Counted from the stretch's first letter, positions 7,408 to 17,751 are shown. The stretch is 64,000 nucleotides of DNA from Dyadobacter diqingensis (GCF_024220585.1 NZ_JAMXKF010000003.1:186001-250000); one strand, 5' to 3'. Notes: a model not told the origin generated them from the letters alone. Made by a program: numbers and translations.

Positions 7408-10317
7408 TTATCTAAGCAGCTGTACCCATCCTTTAAACTGAGCCGGTTTTCCGCCTTTCTGCACAGACTCAAAATAGACGGTGACTTCATAGTAATATTG
7501 TCCTGCCGCCAGGTCACTTCCCGAGTTGGTTTGTCCGTTCCAGCTGATGTTGACATCTTTGGTATCAAACACTTTGGCTCCCCATCTGTTGAACACTTTA
7601 AATTCAAGCGACTGGACAAAACTCGGACAGTCGTATGGTTTGAACAGATCGTTTTTGCCGTCCCCGTTTGGTGTGATTACGTTGGGCAGTTTAAAGATCG
7701 GACAGTTATCCTTGCAGACAGTATTGCTTGGCGCACTTTCTGTTCCGTATTTGTTAACGGCCGTCACGTAATAACATCCGGCAAAAGAAGTCAGGCCTTC
7801 GTGTGCAAATGACGTAGCTACGGGTGCTGTAATTTCTTTTAAAAGCGTCGGGGTATCACCTTCGTACCGGGTGTAATACAACCGGTAAGCCACAATGGCC
7901 TGGTCGCAATCCTTTCCGCCTGCCGACTGTGGATAAGTCCAGGACAGATTGTTGGTAAATGTTTTCTGTCCGCAGAATGAATCGGCCTTTAAACTATCGC
8001 AGTTCAGCACATCAATCGCCAGCACCGGTACACAGGGTTTGGTGGTATCGGCAGCGGAGATACAAATGATCTGTGAGAAGTTGTAAAGCGGATCGACTTT
8101 GATCTGCGAGTTATTGTAAGAACCTTCTGTTTCTACTTTATAACAGTAGACCGAATCCTTGGCGATCACCACATTTACCGTGCCATCCTGCGCGTATTTA
8201 TCCGTTCCGTCATCAGTGAAGGTATAAGTCTGCGGCCCTTGGACGGATACTTCCGCGATCCTGTTGAAAGTTCCGGGTTTTGATTTGTCTTCTCTGTAAA
8301 TCCTGTGCTTTCTGCCATCGTTACTCCATGGTACATTGGCCGTCCAGTTCAGTCTGATGGTGGTCGGACTGGCAGGTCCCTGCGACAAACGTACGCTGCT
8401 GGCAGCTTCGGTTTCATCGAGTTTTACCAGTTTCCCGCCTTCTGTATAATAATATTCAATTTTATACCGGTAAGCATTGGCCACGGTGTTCAGGTCTTTA
8501 TCAACGAAGATGGTATCCGGTGCACCTGCTGCCAGGTTCGTATTGATGGTAGCAATGTTTGTATAAACACTTCCGTTCAGGCCAGTGGCGCGGAACAATT
8601 TATATTGAGCAGGGATCGACGCTCCATCGGGAAGCGCTGGTTTGATCCATTTCACGGTGATTTCACCTTTTGTTTCGCTCGTAGCATCAACAGTGACGTT
8701 GGTGATAACCGGCATCTGCAAAGGCACCTCGATACAAACCTGCTCGGAGGGAAGGCTTTCACCACCGCCGGCCAGATATCCGGGTTCTGTGATATTAGAA
8801 CCTGGTCTTGGGAACTCTACAACGATCCGGTAGCTGTATGAAATACCTGCTTTCAGACCTGTATTGTTGTTGTTATCGACATAAAATAATTCACCCACAC
8901 CAACACTGGCGATTTTTTCGTAACCGTATTCTGCGGGCAGCCCCGGTATACATGGATCGATGGGGACAATCCGACAGCCTTCCCTTCTGTAAATGGATAT
9001 TTTAGCTCCGGGAACCTGACATTTATAAGCATCCCAGCTCACCCGGAATGCTTTTCCGGAAGCATCAGTAACGGGCACTGCTCTGAGATTGACCGGCTGC
9101 GGGCCATATATCCTGATTTTTAACGTGGTGATATCCACTAGTTTTCTAAATAGTGCAGGGTTTGGCGCTCCGGCAATAGGCCCGTCCTCGACCTTAAAGA
9201 GCACATCATAAGGTTCTTCCCGGATGTGGCTGCACCCGGTCTGCCAGGAGAAGAGCCCGGTTACCGTCCCTTGCGCACCCTGTTGCGGCACACTGAATGT
9301 GGCATAAGCCGGTGAGATCAGTGCGGTAGCCTGATAGACCCCGCTGCTGGTGGTAAGCGTGAGTTTATCCCCATTTTTATCGGTGGCTTTGACGGTTTGG
9401 TTGATCAGCGTTCCGGCCTCGACGCATATATCGGGCAGCAGATCGAGCTTTGGCCTGTCATTTTTGGCGTCCTCGACAATGATCTGCATATCCCTGACAA
9501 TCTCCCCAATTTTGATCCCCTGTCGCCATTCCTCGACGACAAAGGCGACGTTATAGAGCCCTTTGGTGTTGGGGGCATCCCAGATGAGATCACCGGTAAT
9601 GGGGTTCATGCTGAAAGTCGAGGGGCTTTGGCCACCTTCAGTTGAGCCGGGAGGAAAAGCCAGGTTAGGGTGTTTGTAGCCAACGTTGGTGCCTAATCCA
9701 CCACCAGTGATGTTTTGTTGTGGTGTATAAAGTCGGTAAGCAATACTGTCACCATCTGCGTCGAAGGCGCCTGGGTTGTGGATAAACCGCTGGCCGACTG
9801 CCGCAATATCAATCGGAGCATTTAAGAGAACGGGTGTCTGGTTTAAACCTACAAATGAGTTGATGACAATGGTGGTGTGCACGTAGAAATTAAGGCTACT
9901 TGTGGGAGCGGGACTTAAATTCAAAATGCCGACATTCCGATTATCAATGGCAACAGATATGTTCCAATTACCGGCGGATCTAAAAGTGTAACGGGTTGTG
10001 TAGGTATTCCGTGTGGTGTTGTTGCCAATATTGACATTCGCCAAACGGAGCACTTTGATAGGAGTCTGCTTCTCTCCATCAGAAGCGCCTGTGTAAAAAT
10101 ACATATTCACATCATCCTGATGATCGGCGGCATCTTTTCCCCCTCCTGGGGTTACGTCAAAGTAACCCGTGAACGTTACGTCGTAGGTTAATGGGTTGCC
10201 GGTAACCCGTTTGGCTGTTATCTCGCCGGCTCTTGCATGTGTTGCAAAGGCTTTTTGATTGATAGAGAGACCAAAAACTATAACCAGTAGTGATAGAAAC
10301 TGTAAAATTGAGCGCAT
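7408..10317 (-). CDS. Large secreted protein with gliding-motility-associated C-terminal domain (copy 1)
   Basis: A 969-residue exported protein. A signal peptide (residues 1 to about 25, cleavage near 'AFATHA') is followed by beta-rich, cadherin/Ig-like segments ('GAFDADGDSIAYRLY', 'VKATDKNGDKLTL'), then several fibronectin-III-like domains. It ends with the T9SS gliding-motility C-terminal domain, opening 'PNVITPNGDGKNDLF' and ending 'GWVQLLR'. It is probably carried to the cell surface by the type IX system and may act as an adhesin or matrix protein; no enzyme motif is seen. A close paralog follows upstream at 10616-13531. From about residue 600 the two proteins look identical, while the first 130 residues differ clearly. 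Confidence 0.85.
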   Translation of the reverse strand: MRSILQFLSLLVIVFGLSINQKAFATHARAGEITAKRVTGNPLTYDVTFTGYFDVTPGGGKDAADHQDDVNMYFYTGASDGEKQTPIKVLRLANVNIGNNTTRNTYTTRYTFRSAGNWNISVAIDNRNVGILNLSPAPTSSLNFYVHTTIVINSFVGLNQTPVLLNAPIDIAAVGQRFIHNPGAFDADGDSIAYRLYTPQQNITGGGLGTNVGYKHPNLAFPPGSTEGGQSPSTFSMNPITGDLIWDAPNTKGLYNVAFVVEEWRQGIKIGEIVRDMQIIVEDAKNDRPKLDLLPDICVEAGTLINQTVKATDKNGDKLTLTTSSGVYQATALISPAYATFSVPQQGAQGTVTGLFSWQTGCSHIREEPYDVLFKVEDGPIAGAPNPALFRKLVDITTLKIRIYGPQPVNLRAVPVTDASGKAFRVSWDAYKCQVPGAKISIYRREGCRIVPIDPCIPGLPAEYGYEKIASVGVGELFYVDNNNNTGLKAGISYSYRIVVEFPRPGSNITEPGYLAGGGESLPSEQVCIEVPLQMPVITNVTVDATSETKGEITVKWIKPALPDGASIPAQYKLFRATGLNGSVYTNIATINTNLAAGAPDTIFVDKDLNTVANAYRYKIEYYYTEGGKLVKLDETEAASSVRLSQGPASPTTIRLNWTANVPWSNDGRKHRIYREDKSKPGTFNRIAEVSVQGPQTYTFTDDGTDKYAQDGTVNVVIAKDSVYCYKVETEGSYNNSQIKVDPLYNFSQIICISAADTTKPCVPVLAIDVLNCDSLKADSFCGQKTFTNNLSWTYPQSAGGKDCDQAIVAYRLYYTRYEGDTPTLLKEITAPVATSFAHEGLTSFAGCYYVTAVNKYGTESAPSNTVCKDNCPIFKLPNVITPNGDGKNDLFKPYDCPSFVQSLEFKVFNRWGAKVFDTKDVNISWNGQTNSGSDLAAGQYYYEVTVYFESVQKGGKPAQFKGWVQLLR

Positions 10318-10550
10318 GTGTATTATGACTTTTTAAATAGACAGAGGTTGCCATCTTAGGGCTTTTATCGCCGGAGAAATCATTTTTAAAGTTTCTATTT
10401 CCGGCGTTATGTATTGAACGAAAATTAATTCAAAAATGTGTATTGATAGTGTATGAATGTATATGATCAGATACATATTTATTAATTCTCCTGTATGTCA
10501 GTTTTTCAATGAGCGGATTTATATTTTGATGTTATTTGTAACTAATTGAT

Positions 10551-10600
10551 AATAAAAACAATAAGCCCGATTCGAAAGAATCGGGCTTATTGTTTTTATT
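10551..10600. terminator. Perfect 23-bp inverted repeat, terminator of copy 2
   Basis: Arms at 10551-10573 and 10578-10600 are perfectly complementary around a GAAA tetraloop, with AT-rich outer ends that give T-runs on both strands. It lies 16 bases after the copy-2 stop codon. The rest of the 298-base gap between the copies (10318-10615) is AT-rich with no ORF or other clear signal. Confidence 0.8.
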
Positions 10601-10615
10601 TAGAGGAAAAGACGC

Positions 10616-13531
10616 TTACCTAAGCAGCTGTACCCATCCTTTAAACTGAGCCGGTTTTCCACCTTTCTGCACGGACTCAAAGTAGACGGTGACTTCGTAG
10701 TAATATTGTCCTGCGGCCAGGTCACTTCCCGAGTTGGTTTGTCCGTTCCAGCTGATGTTGACATCTTTGGTATCAAACACTTTGGCGCCCCATCTGTTGA
10801 ACACTTTAAATTCAAGCGACTGAACGAAACTCGGACAATCATATGGTTTGAACAGATCGTTTTTGCCGTCCCCGTTTGGTGTGATTACGTTGGGCAGTTT
10901 AAAGATCGGACAGTTATCCTTGCAGACAGTATTGCTTGGCGCACTTTCTGTTCCGTATTTGTTAACGGCCGTCACGTAATAACATCCGGCAAAAGAAGTC
11001 AGGCCTTCGTGTGCAAAAGACGTAGCCACAGGTGCTGTGATTTCTTTTAAAAGCGTCGGAGTATCACCTTCGTACCGGGTGTAATACAACCGGTAAGCGA
11101 CAATGGCCTGGTCGCAATCCTTTCCGCCTGCCGACTGTGGATAAGTCCAGGACAGATTGTTGGTAAATGTTTTCTGTCCGCAGAAGGAATCGGCCTTTAA
11201 ACTATCGCAGTTCAGCACATCGATCGCCAGCACCGGCACACAGGGTTTGGTGGTATCGGCAGCGGAGATACAAATGATCTGTGAGAAGTTGTAAAGCGGA
11301 TCGACTTTGATCTGCGAGTTATTGTAAGAACCTTCTGTTTCTACTTTATAACAATAAACCGAATCCTTGGCGATTACCACGTTCACCGTGCCATCCTGCG
11401 CGTATTTATCCGTTCCGTCATCGGTGAAGGTATAAGTCTGCGGCCCTTGTACGGATACTTCCGCGATCCTGTTGAAAGTTCCGGGTTTTGACTTGTCTTC
11501 TCTGTAAATCCTGTGCTTCCTGCCATCGTTGCTCCATGGCACATTGGCCGTCCAGTTCAGCCTGATGGTGGTCGGACTGGCGGGTCCCTGCGATAAACGT
11601 ACGCTGCTCGCAGCTTCGGTTTCATCGAGTTTTACCAGTTTTCCACCTTCTGTATAATAATATTCAATTTTATACCGGTAAGCATTGGCTACGGTGTTCA
11701 GGTCTTTATCAACGAAGATGGTATCCGGCGCACCTGCTGCCAGGTTCGTATTGATGGTGGCAATGTTGGTATAAACACTTTCGTTTAAACCTGTTGCACG
11801 GAACAATTTATACTGTGCCGGTATAGAGGCTCCTTCCGGAAGCGCTGGTTTGATCCATTTTACGGTAATTTCACCTTTTGTTTCACTGGTAGCATCAACA
11901 GTCACGTTGGTGATAACAGGCATCTGCAAAGGCACCTCGATACAAACCTGCTCGGAAACAAGGCTTTCACCACCGCCTGCCAGATATCCGGGTTCAGTGA
12001 TATTAGAACCTGGTCTTGGGAACTCTACAACGATCCGGTAGCTGTATGAAATACCTGCTTTCAGACCTGTATTGTTGTTGTTATCCACATAAAATAACTC
12101 ACCTACGCCCACACTGGCGATTTTTTCGTAACCAGATCCGGCAGGTAGCCCCGGAGAGCAGACATCAATCGGAATGACCCGACAACCTTCTCTTCTGTAA
12201 ATGGATATTTTGGCACCTGGTATCTGACATTTATAAGCATCCCAGCTCACCCTGAACGCTTTTCCGGCGGCATCAGTAACGGGTACAGCCCTGAGGTTAA
12301 CGGGCTGCGGGCCATAAACCCGGATACTTAACGTGGTGATATCAACGAGTTTTCTGAACAGGGCAGGGTTCGGAGTTCCGGCAACGGGTCCGTCCTCGAC
12401 CTTAAAGAGCACATCATAAGGTTCTTCCCGGATGTGGCTGCACCCGGTTTGCCAGGAGAAGAGCCCGGTGACCGTCCCTTGCGCACCCTGTTGTGGCACA
12501 CTGAATGTGGCATAAGCCGGTGAGATCAGTGCGGTAGCCTGGTAGACCCCGCTGCTGGTGGTAAGCGTGAGTTTATCCCCATTTTTATCGGTGGCTTTGA
12601 CGGTCTGGTTGATCAGCGTCCCGGCCTCGACGCATATATCAGGCAGCAGGTCGAGCTTTGGTCTGTCATTTTTTGCGTCCTCGACAATGATCTGCATATC
12701 CCTGACAATCTCCCCAATTTTGATCCCCTGTCGCCATTCCTCGACGACAAAGGCGACGTTATAGAGCCCTTTGGTATTGGGGGCATCCCATATGAGATCC
12801 CCGGTTATGGGATTAATACTGAAAGTAGCAGGGCTTTGTCCACCTTCGGTTGAGCCGGGGGGAAAAGCCAGGTTAGGATGTTTATAACCAGCGATATTTT
12901 CACCTAAACCACCTCTGCGTGTGCTTTGTTGTGGTGTATAAAGTCTGTAAGCGATACTGTCACCGTCTGCATCGAAAGCACCCGGGTTGTGGATAAACCG
13001 CTGGCCAACGGCTGCAATATCAATCGGAGCGTTTAAGAGAACGGGTGTCTGGTTTAAACCTACAAATGAGTTGATGACGATGGTGGTATGCACGTAAAAA
13101 TTCAGCCGGTCTGTTGACCCCGGCCCTAAATTCAAAATGTTGGCATTCCGGTTGTCGATCGTGACGGATATATTCCAGTTCCCGGCAGACGGAAAAACAT
13201 AACGGGTGGTGTAGATATTCTGCGTGGTATTGTTGCCAATATTACGTGTCAGCGACGTTATACGATCTACCTGTCTTGGGGTAGCCGTTGCACCGTCAGT
13301 CGAGCCGGCATAAAAATACATGAGTACAAATGTCTGGCTGTCAGCAGCGCCGATACCTGCGGGACTCACATCGAAATAACCAGTATACGTAACGTCGTAA
13401 GCCAAAGGGTTACCCGGAACACGTTTTGCCGTTATTTCGCCAGCCCGGGAGTGCGTGGCGAAGGCCTTGTTTCCAAAGGCAAAACTGATGAGAATTAGCA
13501 GTAAAAACTGAAATCGTAGATTATGGCGCAT
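10616..13531 (-). CDS. Large secreted protein with gliding-motility-associated C-terminal domain (copy 2)
   Basis: A 971-residue paralog of the 7408-10317 product with the same domain order: signal peptide, cadherin/Ig-like segments, fibronectin-III-like domains, gliding-motility C-terminal domain. I chose the ATG at 13531 because 'MRHNLRFQFLLLILISFAFG' gives a normal signal peptide and aligns with the start of copy 1; the longer frame from 13579 adds 16 residues that do not look like a signal. Changes in the central part include 'NITGGGLG' to 'STRRGGLG' and 'PCIPGLPAEYG' to 'VCSPGLPAGSG'. The binding partner is unknown. Confidence 0.85.
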   Translation of the reverse strand: MRHNLRFQFLLLILISFAFGNKAFATHSRAGEITAKRVPGNPLAYDVTYTGYFDVSPAGIGAADSQTFVLMYFYAGSTDGATATPRQVDRITSLTRNIGNNTTQNIYTTRYVFPSAGNWNISVTIDNRNANILNLGPGSTDRLNFYVHTTIVINSFVGLNQTPVLLNAPIDIAAVGQRFIHNPGAFDADGDSIAYRLYTPQQSTRRGGLGENIAGYKHPNLAFPPGSTEGGQSPATFSINPITGDLIWDAPNTKGLYNVAFVVEEWRQGIKIGEIVRDMQIIVEDAKNDRPKLDLLPDICVEAGTLINQTVKATDKNGDKLTLTTSSGVYQATALISPAYATFSVPQQGAQGTVTGLFSWQTGCSHIREEPYDVLFKVEDGPVAGTPNPALFRKLVDITTLSIRVYGPQPVNLRAVPVTDAAGKAFRVSWDAYKCQIPGAKISIYRREGCRVIPIDVCSPGLPAGSGYEKIASVGVGELFYVDNNNNTGLKAGISYSYRIVVEFPRPGSNITEPGYLAGGGESLVSEQVCIEVPLQMPVITNVTVDATSETKGEITVKWIKPALPEGASIPAQYKLFRATGLNESVYTNIATINTNLAAGAPDTIFVDKDLNTVANAYRYKIEYYYTEGGKLVKLDETEAASSVRLSQGPASPTTIRLNWTANVPWSNDGRKHRIYREDKSKPGTFNRIAEVSVQGPQTYTFTDDGTDKYAQDGTVNVVIAKDSVYCYKVETEGSYNNSQIKVDPLYNFSQIICISAADTTKPCVPVLAIDVLNCDSLKADSFCGQKTFTNNLSWTYPQSAGGKDCDQAIVAYRLYYTRYEGDTPTLLKEITAPVATSFAHEGLTSFAGCYYVTAVNKYGTESAPSNTVCKDNCPIFKLPNVITPNGDGKNDLFKPYDCPSFVQSLEFKVFNRWGAKVFDTKDVNISWNGQTNSGSDLAAGQYYYEVTVYFESVQKGGKPAQFKGWVQLLR

Positions 13532-13936
13532 ACTAAATAATTTATTCAGGATAGAGGCAAACATGTCAAGTCGGAACATCGAATGTATGCAATATTAAAT
13601 AACGGTGGTGATATCTGTTAAAACAAACATTTTTATATTAAAAATAAAAATACATAACGTCAATATCACTGAAATATGAACGAAAAATCTGAATTAAAAT
13701 GTATTTATCTATTCGTAATATCGGGTCTGATTGCGGCAAATTTTCTGATTAAATTTTACCGTTTAGTTAGTCGAATGAATTTCAACCGTTAATAATTCAT
13801 ACAAAGGGTATTTAATAATGATTATAAATTGTAAAGCACTACACAAAAATGATCCTGTTTTATTGTGTTGCTAACGTTTGTGCCATACCTTTGAAAGGTT
13901 CTAAATATACCTTATTTTTTTGTACTAAAACTATTC
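13532..13936. other. AT-rich divergent intergenic region
   Basis: About 400 bases between the divergent copy-2 gene and sdhC. I see no ORF, RNA or strong hairpin apart from the sdhC promoter listed separately. No TAnnTTTG box facing the copy-2 gene was found. Confidence 0.5.
13863..13893 (+). promoter_or_regulatory. Promoter of the sdhCAB operon
   Basis: TTG (13863-13865), a 20-base spacer and TACCTTTG (13886-13893) match the Bacteroidota promoter pattern. It sits about 50 bases before the sdhC start codon. Confidence 0.65.
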
Positions 13937-13945
13937 GTGTTTGCT

Positions 13946-14617
13946 ATGTCTTGGTTTACACAAGCGTTAACAAGTTCTATCGGTAAGAAGCTGATCATGT
14001 CGCTTACCGGTCTATTTCTGATCAGTTTCCTGGTAATACATGCCACCATTAATGCAATGATTTTTTACAACGATGGGGGTGAAACATTTTCTCACTGGGG
14101 GCACTTCATGGGTACCAATCCCATTATCCGCACGCTTGAAATTGGTTTGGTATTAGGTTTCCTTCTACACATTGCTGACGGTCTTTGGCTTACAAAAGCC
14201 AACAACGACGCAAGACCTGTAAAGTATGCGGTAAGTAATGCCAGCGCAAACAGCAAATGGTATTCCCGTAGTATGGGACTTTTGGGAACTCTGATTTTGA
14301 TATTCCTGGTGATCCACACCTCACATTTCTGGATTCCAAACCGTACCAATCAATTTGCTACCGGTGAAGAATTGAATCTGTACCAGATGATGCTCGATAT
14401 TTTCCAGAATGTATGGGTGGTATTGATCTATGTTGCAGGCTGCTTTTCGCTTTTCTGGCATTTATTGCATGGGTTTGAAAGTGCATTTAAATCATTGGGC
14501 CTATACCACGTGAAATACAACGGTGCGATTCATTTCGTAGGTGTTGCTTTTTCAATCGTGATCCCGGTTCTTTTCGCACTGATGCCTATTTCTATATTCT
14601 TTGGATGGGTTTATTAA
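13946..14617 (+). CDS. sdhC: Succinate dehydrogenase cytochrome b558 subunit
   Basis: A 223-residue membrane anchor of complex II, of the single-subunit diheme b558 type used by Bacteroidota and epsilonproteobacteria. About five hydrophobic helices are visible, with histidines inside or next to them ('LVIHATINAM', 'LLHIADGLW', 'LVIHTSHFW', 'LLHGFESAF') that would ligate the hemes and bind menaquinone. The ATG at 13946 ('MSWFTQALTSSIGKK') is preferred over the GTG at 13937, which adds only three residues. It is first in the sdhCAB order. Confidence 0.92.
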   Translation: MSWFTQALTSSIGKKLIMSLTGLFLISFLVIHATINAMIFYNDGGETFSHWGHFMGTNPIIRTLEIGLVLGFLLHIADGLWLTKANNDARPVKYAVSNASANSKWYSRSMGLLGTLILIFLVIHTSHFWIPNRTNQFATGEELNLYQMMLDIFQNVWVVLIYVAGCFSLFWHLLHGFESAFKSLGLYHVKYNGAIHFVGVAFSIVIPVLFALMPISIFFGWVY

Positions 14618-14725
14618 ATCCCAGGCATTTGACTGTCAGTGTAAAATTACGCTGATGCAATCGTTGAATGTTTTTGATTAAATTTTTGAATCTAATTTTT
14701 CAGGTTAATTAACATTTCAAAATAT

Positions 14726-16714
14726 ATGGCAACTTCATCTCGTCTGGATGCCAAAATACCTCAAGGCTCGCTGGAAGATAAGTGGGAAAAATACAAATCG
14801 TCAGTACCTCTGGTAAACCCTGCCAACAAGCGTAATATCGAAGTGATTGTAGTAGGAACCGGTTTGGCCGGAGCCTCTGCCGCTGCTACGCTTGCGGAAA
14901 TGGGATATAAAGTAAAAGCATTTTGTTTCCAGGATTCACCACGCCGTGCGCACTCGATCGCTGCACAGGGAGGGATCAACGCTGCAAAGAATTATCAGAA
15001 TGACGGGGACTCGGTTCACCGTCTTTTTTACGATACGATTAAAGGAGGAGATTATCGCTCACGTGAGGCCAATGTGCACCGTTTAGCGGAAGTTTCCGGA
15101 AATATTATTGACCAGTGCGTTGCGCAGGGTGTTCCTTTTGCACGTGAATACGGCGGACTTCTTTCCAACCGTTCTTTCGGTGGGGTGCAGGTTCAGCGTA
15201 CTTTTTACGCGGCGGGACAAACAGGACAGCAGCTTTTGTTAGGTGCTTATTCCGGTTTACAGCGTCAGGTTGGGATGGGAACAATTACCATGTACAACCG
15301 TCACGAAATGCTGGATGTTGTGAAAATCGACGGAAAGTGCCGTGGTATTATCGCCAGAAACCTGATTACCGGTGAATTGGAAAGACATTCTGCACACGCG
15401 GTTTTGCTTTGTACAGGTGGTTACGGCAACGTATTTTATCTGTCGACCAACGCGATGGGTAGTAATGTAACGGCTGCCTGGAAAGCGCACAAACGTGGTG
15501 CATTCTTCGCAAACCCATGTTTTACACAAATTCACCCGACCTGTATTCCGGTATCGGGTGAGCATCAGTCGAAGCTGACTTTGATGTCAGAATCACTTCG
15601 TAATGATGGCCGTATCTGGGTTCCGAAAAAACAAAACGATACACGTGCCGGAAATGCTATTCCGGAAGACGAAAGAGATTATTACCTGGAACGTCGTTAC
15701 CCTGCTTTCGGTAACCTGGTTCCCCGTGATATCGCTTCCCGCGCTGCGAAAGAAAGATGTGATGCAGGATATGGTGTGGGTACTTCCAAATTGGCGGTAT
15801 TCCTTGATTTCTCTGCTGCTTTCCACCGTTACGGACAGGGAGAAGCGAATAAAAATAACATTACTAATGCCTCTGAAAGCCAGATTCTGGAATGGGGTAA
15901 AGCTGTAGTGAAAGAAAAGTATGGTAACCTTTTCGATATGTATAAGCAGATCACGGGAGAAGATCCTTACGAAGTGCCTATGCGTATTTATCCGGCGGTT
16001 CACTACACCATGGGTGGACTTTGGGTTGATTATAACCTGATGACAACCGTTCCTGGTTTGTATTCATTGGGAGAAGCGAATTTCTCAGATCACGGTGCGA
16101 ACCGTTTGGGAGCTTCTGCGTTGATGCAGGGTTTGGCAGACGGTTATTTTGTGATTCCAATCACGGTTGGAGCTTACCTTGCAGGTGAGATCAGAACCGG
16201 ACATATTTCAACCGATCACGAAGCATTCGTAAAAACGGAAAAGGAAGTAAAAGACAGAATTGAAAAGTTAATTTCGATTCAGGGAAATACTTCTCCTGAA
16301 CTATTCCACCGCCGCCTGGGTAAAATCATGTGGGACAAATGTGGAATGGGACGTAATGAAAAAGGATTGAAAGAAGCGATTGTTGAAATCCGCGCTTTAC
16401 GTGAAGAATTCTGGAAGGATGTAAAAGTAATGGGTAAAATCGGTGATTTTAACCCTGAACTTGACAAAGCAAACCGCGTTGCAGACTTTATCGAGTTGGG
16501 TGAATTGATGTGTATTGATGCATTAACCCGTAACGAATCCTGCGGTGGCCACTTCCGTGAAGAATACCAGACTGAGGAAGGGGAAGCACTTCGTGACGAC
16601 GAAAACTTTATGTTCGTGTCAGCATGGGAGCATATCGATTCCGAAAAATGGGAGCTTCACAAAGAAGACCTTGTTTACGATAATATCAAAATCGCTCAGA
16701 GAAGTTATAAATAG
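14726..16714 (+). CDS. sdhA: Succinate dehydrogenase/fumarate reductase flavoprotein subunit
   Basis: The 662-residue catalytic subunit that oxidises succinate to fumarate. The FAD dinucleotide-binding motif '[17 protein letters not shown]' is at residues 44-60, and His76 in 'HSIAAQGG' is the expected site of covalent FAD attachment. '[15 protein letters not shown]' and '[12 protein letters not shown]' are substrate-site segments, and '[12 protein letters not shown]' closes the FAD domain. Length and insertions match the Bacteroidota/epsilonproteobacterial type rather than E. coli SdhA. It lies 108 bases after sdhC and 98 before sdhB, so the three form one operon. Confidence 0.96.
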   Translation: MATSSRLDAKIPQGSLEDKWEKYKSSVPLVNPANKRNIEVIVVGTGLAGASAAATLAEMGYKVKAFCFQDSPRRAHSIAAQGGINAAKNYQNDGDSVHRLFYDTIKGGDYRSREANVHRLAEVSGNIIDQCVAQGVPFAREYGGLLSNRSFGGVQVQRTFYAAGQTGQQLLLGAYSGLQRQVGMGTITMYNRHEMLDVVKIDGKCRGIIARNLITGELERHSAHAVLLCTGGYGNVFYLSTNAMGSNVTAAWKAHKRGAFFANPCFTQIHPTCIPVSGEHQSKLTLMSESLRNDGRIWVPKKQNDTRAGNAIPEDERDYYLERRYPAFGNLVPRDIASRAAKERCDAGYGVGTSKLAVFLDFSAAFHRYGQGEANKNNITNASESQILEWGKAVVKEKYGNLFDMYKQITGEDPYEVPMRIYPAVHYTMGGLWVDYNLMTTVPGLYSLGEANFSDHGANRLGASALMQGLADGYFVIPITVGAYLAGEIRTGHISTDHEAFVKTEKEVKDRIEKLISIQGNTSPELFHRRLGKIMWDKCGMGRNEKGLKEAIVEIRALREEFWKDVKVMGKIGDFNPELDKANRVADFIELGELMCIDALTRNESCGGHFREEYQTEEGEALRDDENFMFVSAWEHIDSEKWELHKEDLVYDNIKIAQRSYK

Positions 16715-16745
16715 CCGTTAGCTATTGGCATTTAGCTGTTAGCTA
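16715..16745. repeat. TTAGC-type intergenic repeat after sdhA
   Basis: Directly after the sdhA stop codon come interspersed copies of TTAGCTATTGG / TTAGCTGTTAGC. Similar sequence follows lpdA (52593-52630) and, more distantly, susD (38846-38928). It looks like a dispersed low-complexity repeat family of this genome. Confidence 0.5.
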
Positions 16746-16812
16746 AGGTCCTTCATTGAGTTTATAACTAAAATAAATTTCGTTAATAGTTAATCATTAA
16801 CAGTTTAGACAA

Positions 16813-17580
16813 ATGAGTGCAGGCAATATGCGTCTTACGCTTAAAGTGTGGAGACAAAGCAATACAAATACACAAGGAGGATTTGAGAATTATAATCTGG
16901 ATGGCGTTTCTCCGGATATGTCTTTCCTTGAAATGTTCGATATTCTTAACGAACAATTAATTGAAGAGAATAAGGAACCGGTCGCTTTCGATCACGATTG
17001 TCGTGAAGGGATTTGCGGAATGTGTTCTATGTTTATAAACGGACAGCCACACGGACCTTTGAAAGGCGTAACAACTTGTCAGTTGCACATGCGTTCTTTC
17101 CAGGATGGTGATACAATTACCGTGGAGCCATGGAGAGCCGGAGCATTTCCGGTTATCAAGGATCTTGTTGTAGATCGTGATGGTTTTGACCGTATCATAT
17201 CAGCAGGTGGTTTCGTGTCGGTAAATACAGGAAATGCACAGGATGCAAACAATTTACCTATTGCAAAAGAAGATGCTGATGACGCATTTAGCGCTGCTGC
17301 CTGTATCGGTTGCGGAGCTTGTGTAGCGGCATGTAAAAATGCTTCTGCGATGTTGTTCGTATCTGCCAAAATATCACAGCTTGCTTTGTTGCCGCAAGGT
17401 CAGGCAGAGCGCAGTATTCGTGCGGAGAAAATGGTTGCTCAGATGGACGCAGAAGGTTTTGGTAACTGTACCAACACCCACGCATGTTCGGCTGAATGTC
17501 CAAAAGAAATCAGCTTCGAGAATATCGCACGTATGAACCGTGAATATCTGGGAGCAAAAGTTTCTTCGAAAGCGGTTTAG
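16813..17580 (+). CDS. sdhB: Succinate dehydrogenase iron-sulfur subunit
   Basis: A 255-residue electron-transfer subunit between the flavoprotein and the cytochrome b anchor. The [2Fe-2S] ligands are Cys63, Cys68, Cys71 and Cys89. The [4Fe-4S] set is Cys164, Cys167, Cys170 and Cys174 in '[11 protein letters not shown]'. The third cluster region has Cys219, Cys225 and Cys229 in '[12 protein letters not shown]', three ligands as expected for [3Fe-4S]. It is last in the operon and is followed by a strong terminator. Confidence 0.96.
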   Translation: MSAGNMRLTLKVWRQSNTNTQGGFENYNLDGVSPDMSFLEMFDILNEQLIEENKEPVAFDHDCREGICGMCSMFINGQPHGPLKGVTTCQLHMRSFQDGDTITVEPWRAGAFPVIKDLVVDRDGFDRIISAGGFVSVNTGNAQDANNLPIAKEDADDAFSAAACIGCGACVAACKNASAMLFVSAKISQLALLPQGQAERSIRAEKMVAQMDAEGFGNCTNTHACSAECPKEISFENIARMNREYLGAKVSSKAV

Positions 17581-17616
17581 AAAGGCAAAGGAATCCATTT
17601 GGATTAAGAATATAAT

Positions 17617-17664
17617 AAAACAGAAAGAGACGGCTTAAATGGATAAGCCGTCTCTTTCTGTTTT
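17617..17664 (+). terminator. Terminator of the sdhCAB operon
   Basis: A perfect 21-bp stem (17617-17637 and 17644-17664) around a 6-base loop, ending in TTTT, 36 bases after sdhB. Confidence 0.85.
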
Positions 17665-17672
17665 AAGGCAAA

Positions 17673-17718
17673 GTGCCGTAGGCACGACCGATCTTGTAGC
17701 CATGGATTTCAATCCATG
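17673..17718. repeat. REP-like double palindrome
   Basis: Two short palindromes in a row: GTGCC-GTA-GGCAC (17673-17685) and CATGGATTTCAATCCATG (17701-17718). They lie between the two convergent terminators of sdhB and the ompH-like gene, a typical site for repetitive extragenic palindromes. Confidence 0.55.
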
Positions 17719-17721
17719 AAA

Positions 17722-17751
17722 AAAGGCATCCGATCGGAATCAGACGCCTTT
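17722..17751 (-). terminator. Terminator of the OmpH-like gene
   Basis: On the minus strand a 9-bp stem (17751-17743 with 17730-17722, one G-T pair) is followed by T residues, 32 bases after the OmpH-like stop codon. Confidence 0.6.

Larger units (their letters stand above)
7347..13531. repeat. Tandem gene duplication, two units of about 3 kb
   Basis: Two same-strand copies of the gliding-motility-type gene with their terminators. Unit 1 covers about 7347-10317, unit 2 about 10570-13531. The DNA of the C-terminal half (for example 7408-8600 against 10616-11810) is almost the same base by base, with scattered silent changes. The region coding for residues 30-130 is diverged. This pattern fits duplication followed by gene conversion or selection confined to one half. 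Confidence 0.85.

Noticed and set aside
8305..8841. A 178-codon plus-strand frame inside the gliding-motility-type gene
   Set aside because: It is the antisense shadow of a clear minus-strand gene, has no signal or motif, and a matching shadow recurs only because the gene is duplicated.
7347..13531. The 3-kb direct duplication as a composite mobile element
   Set aside because: No transposase, terminal inverted repeats or target-site duplication is visible; simple tandem duplication explains it.
17673..17718. The double palindrome after sdhB as a riboswitch or small RNA
   Set aside because: It lies between two convergent terminators with no promoter box, which suits a REP-like element better.
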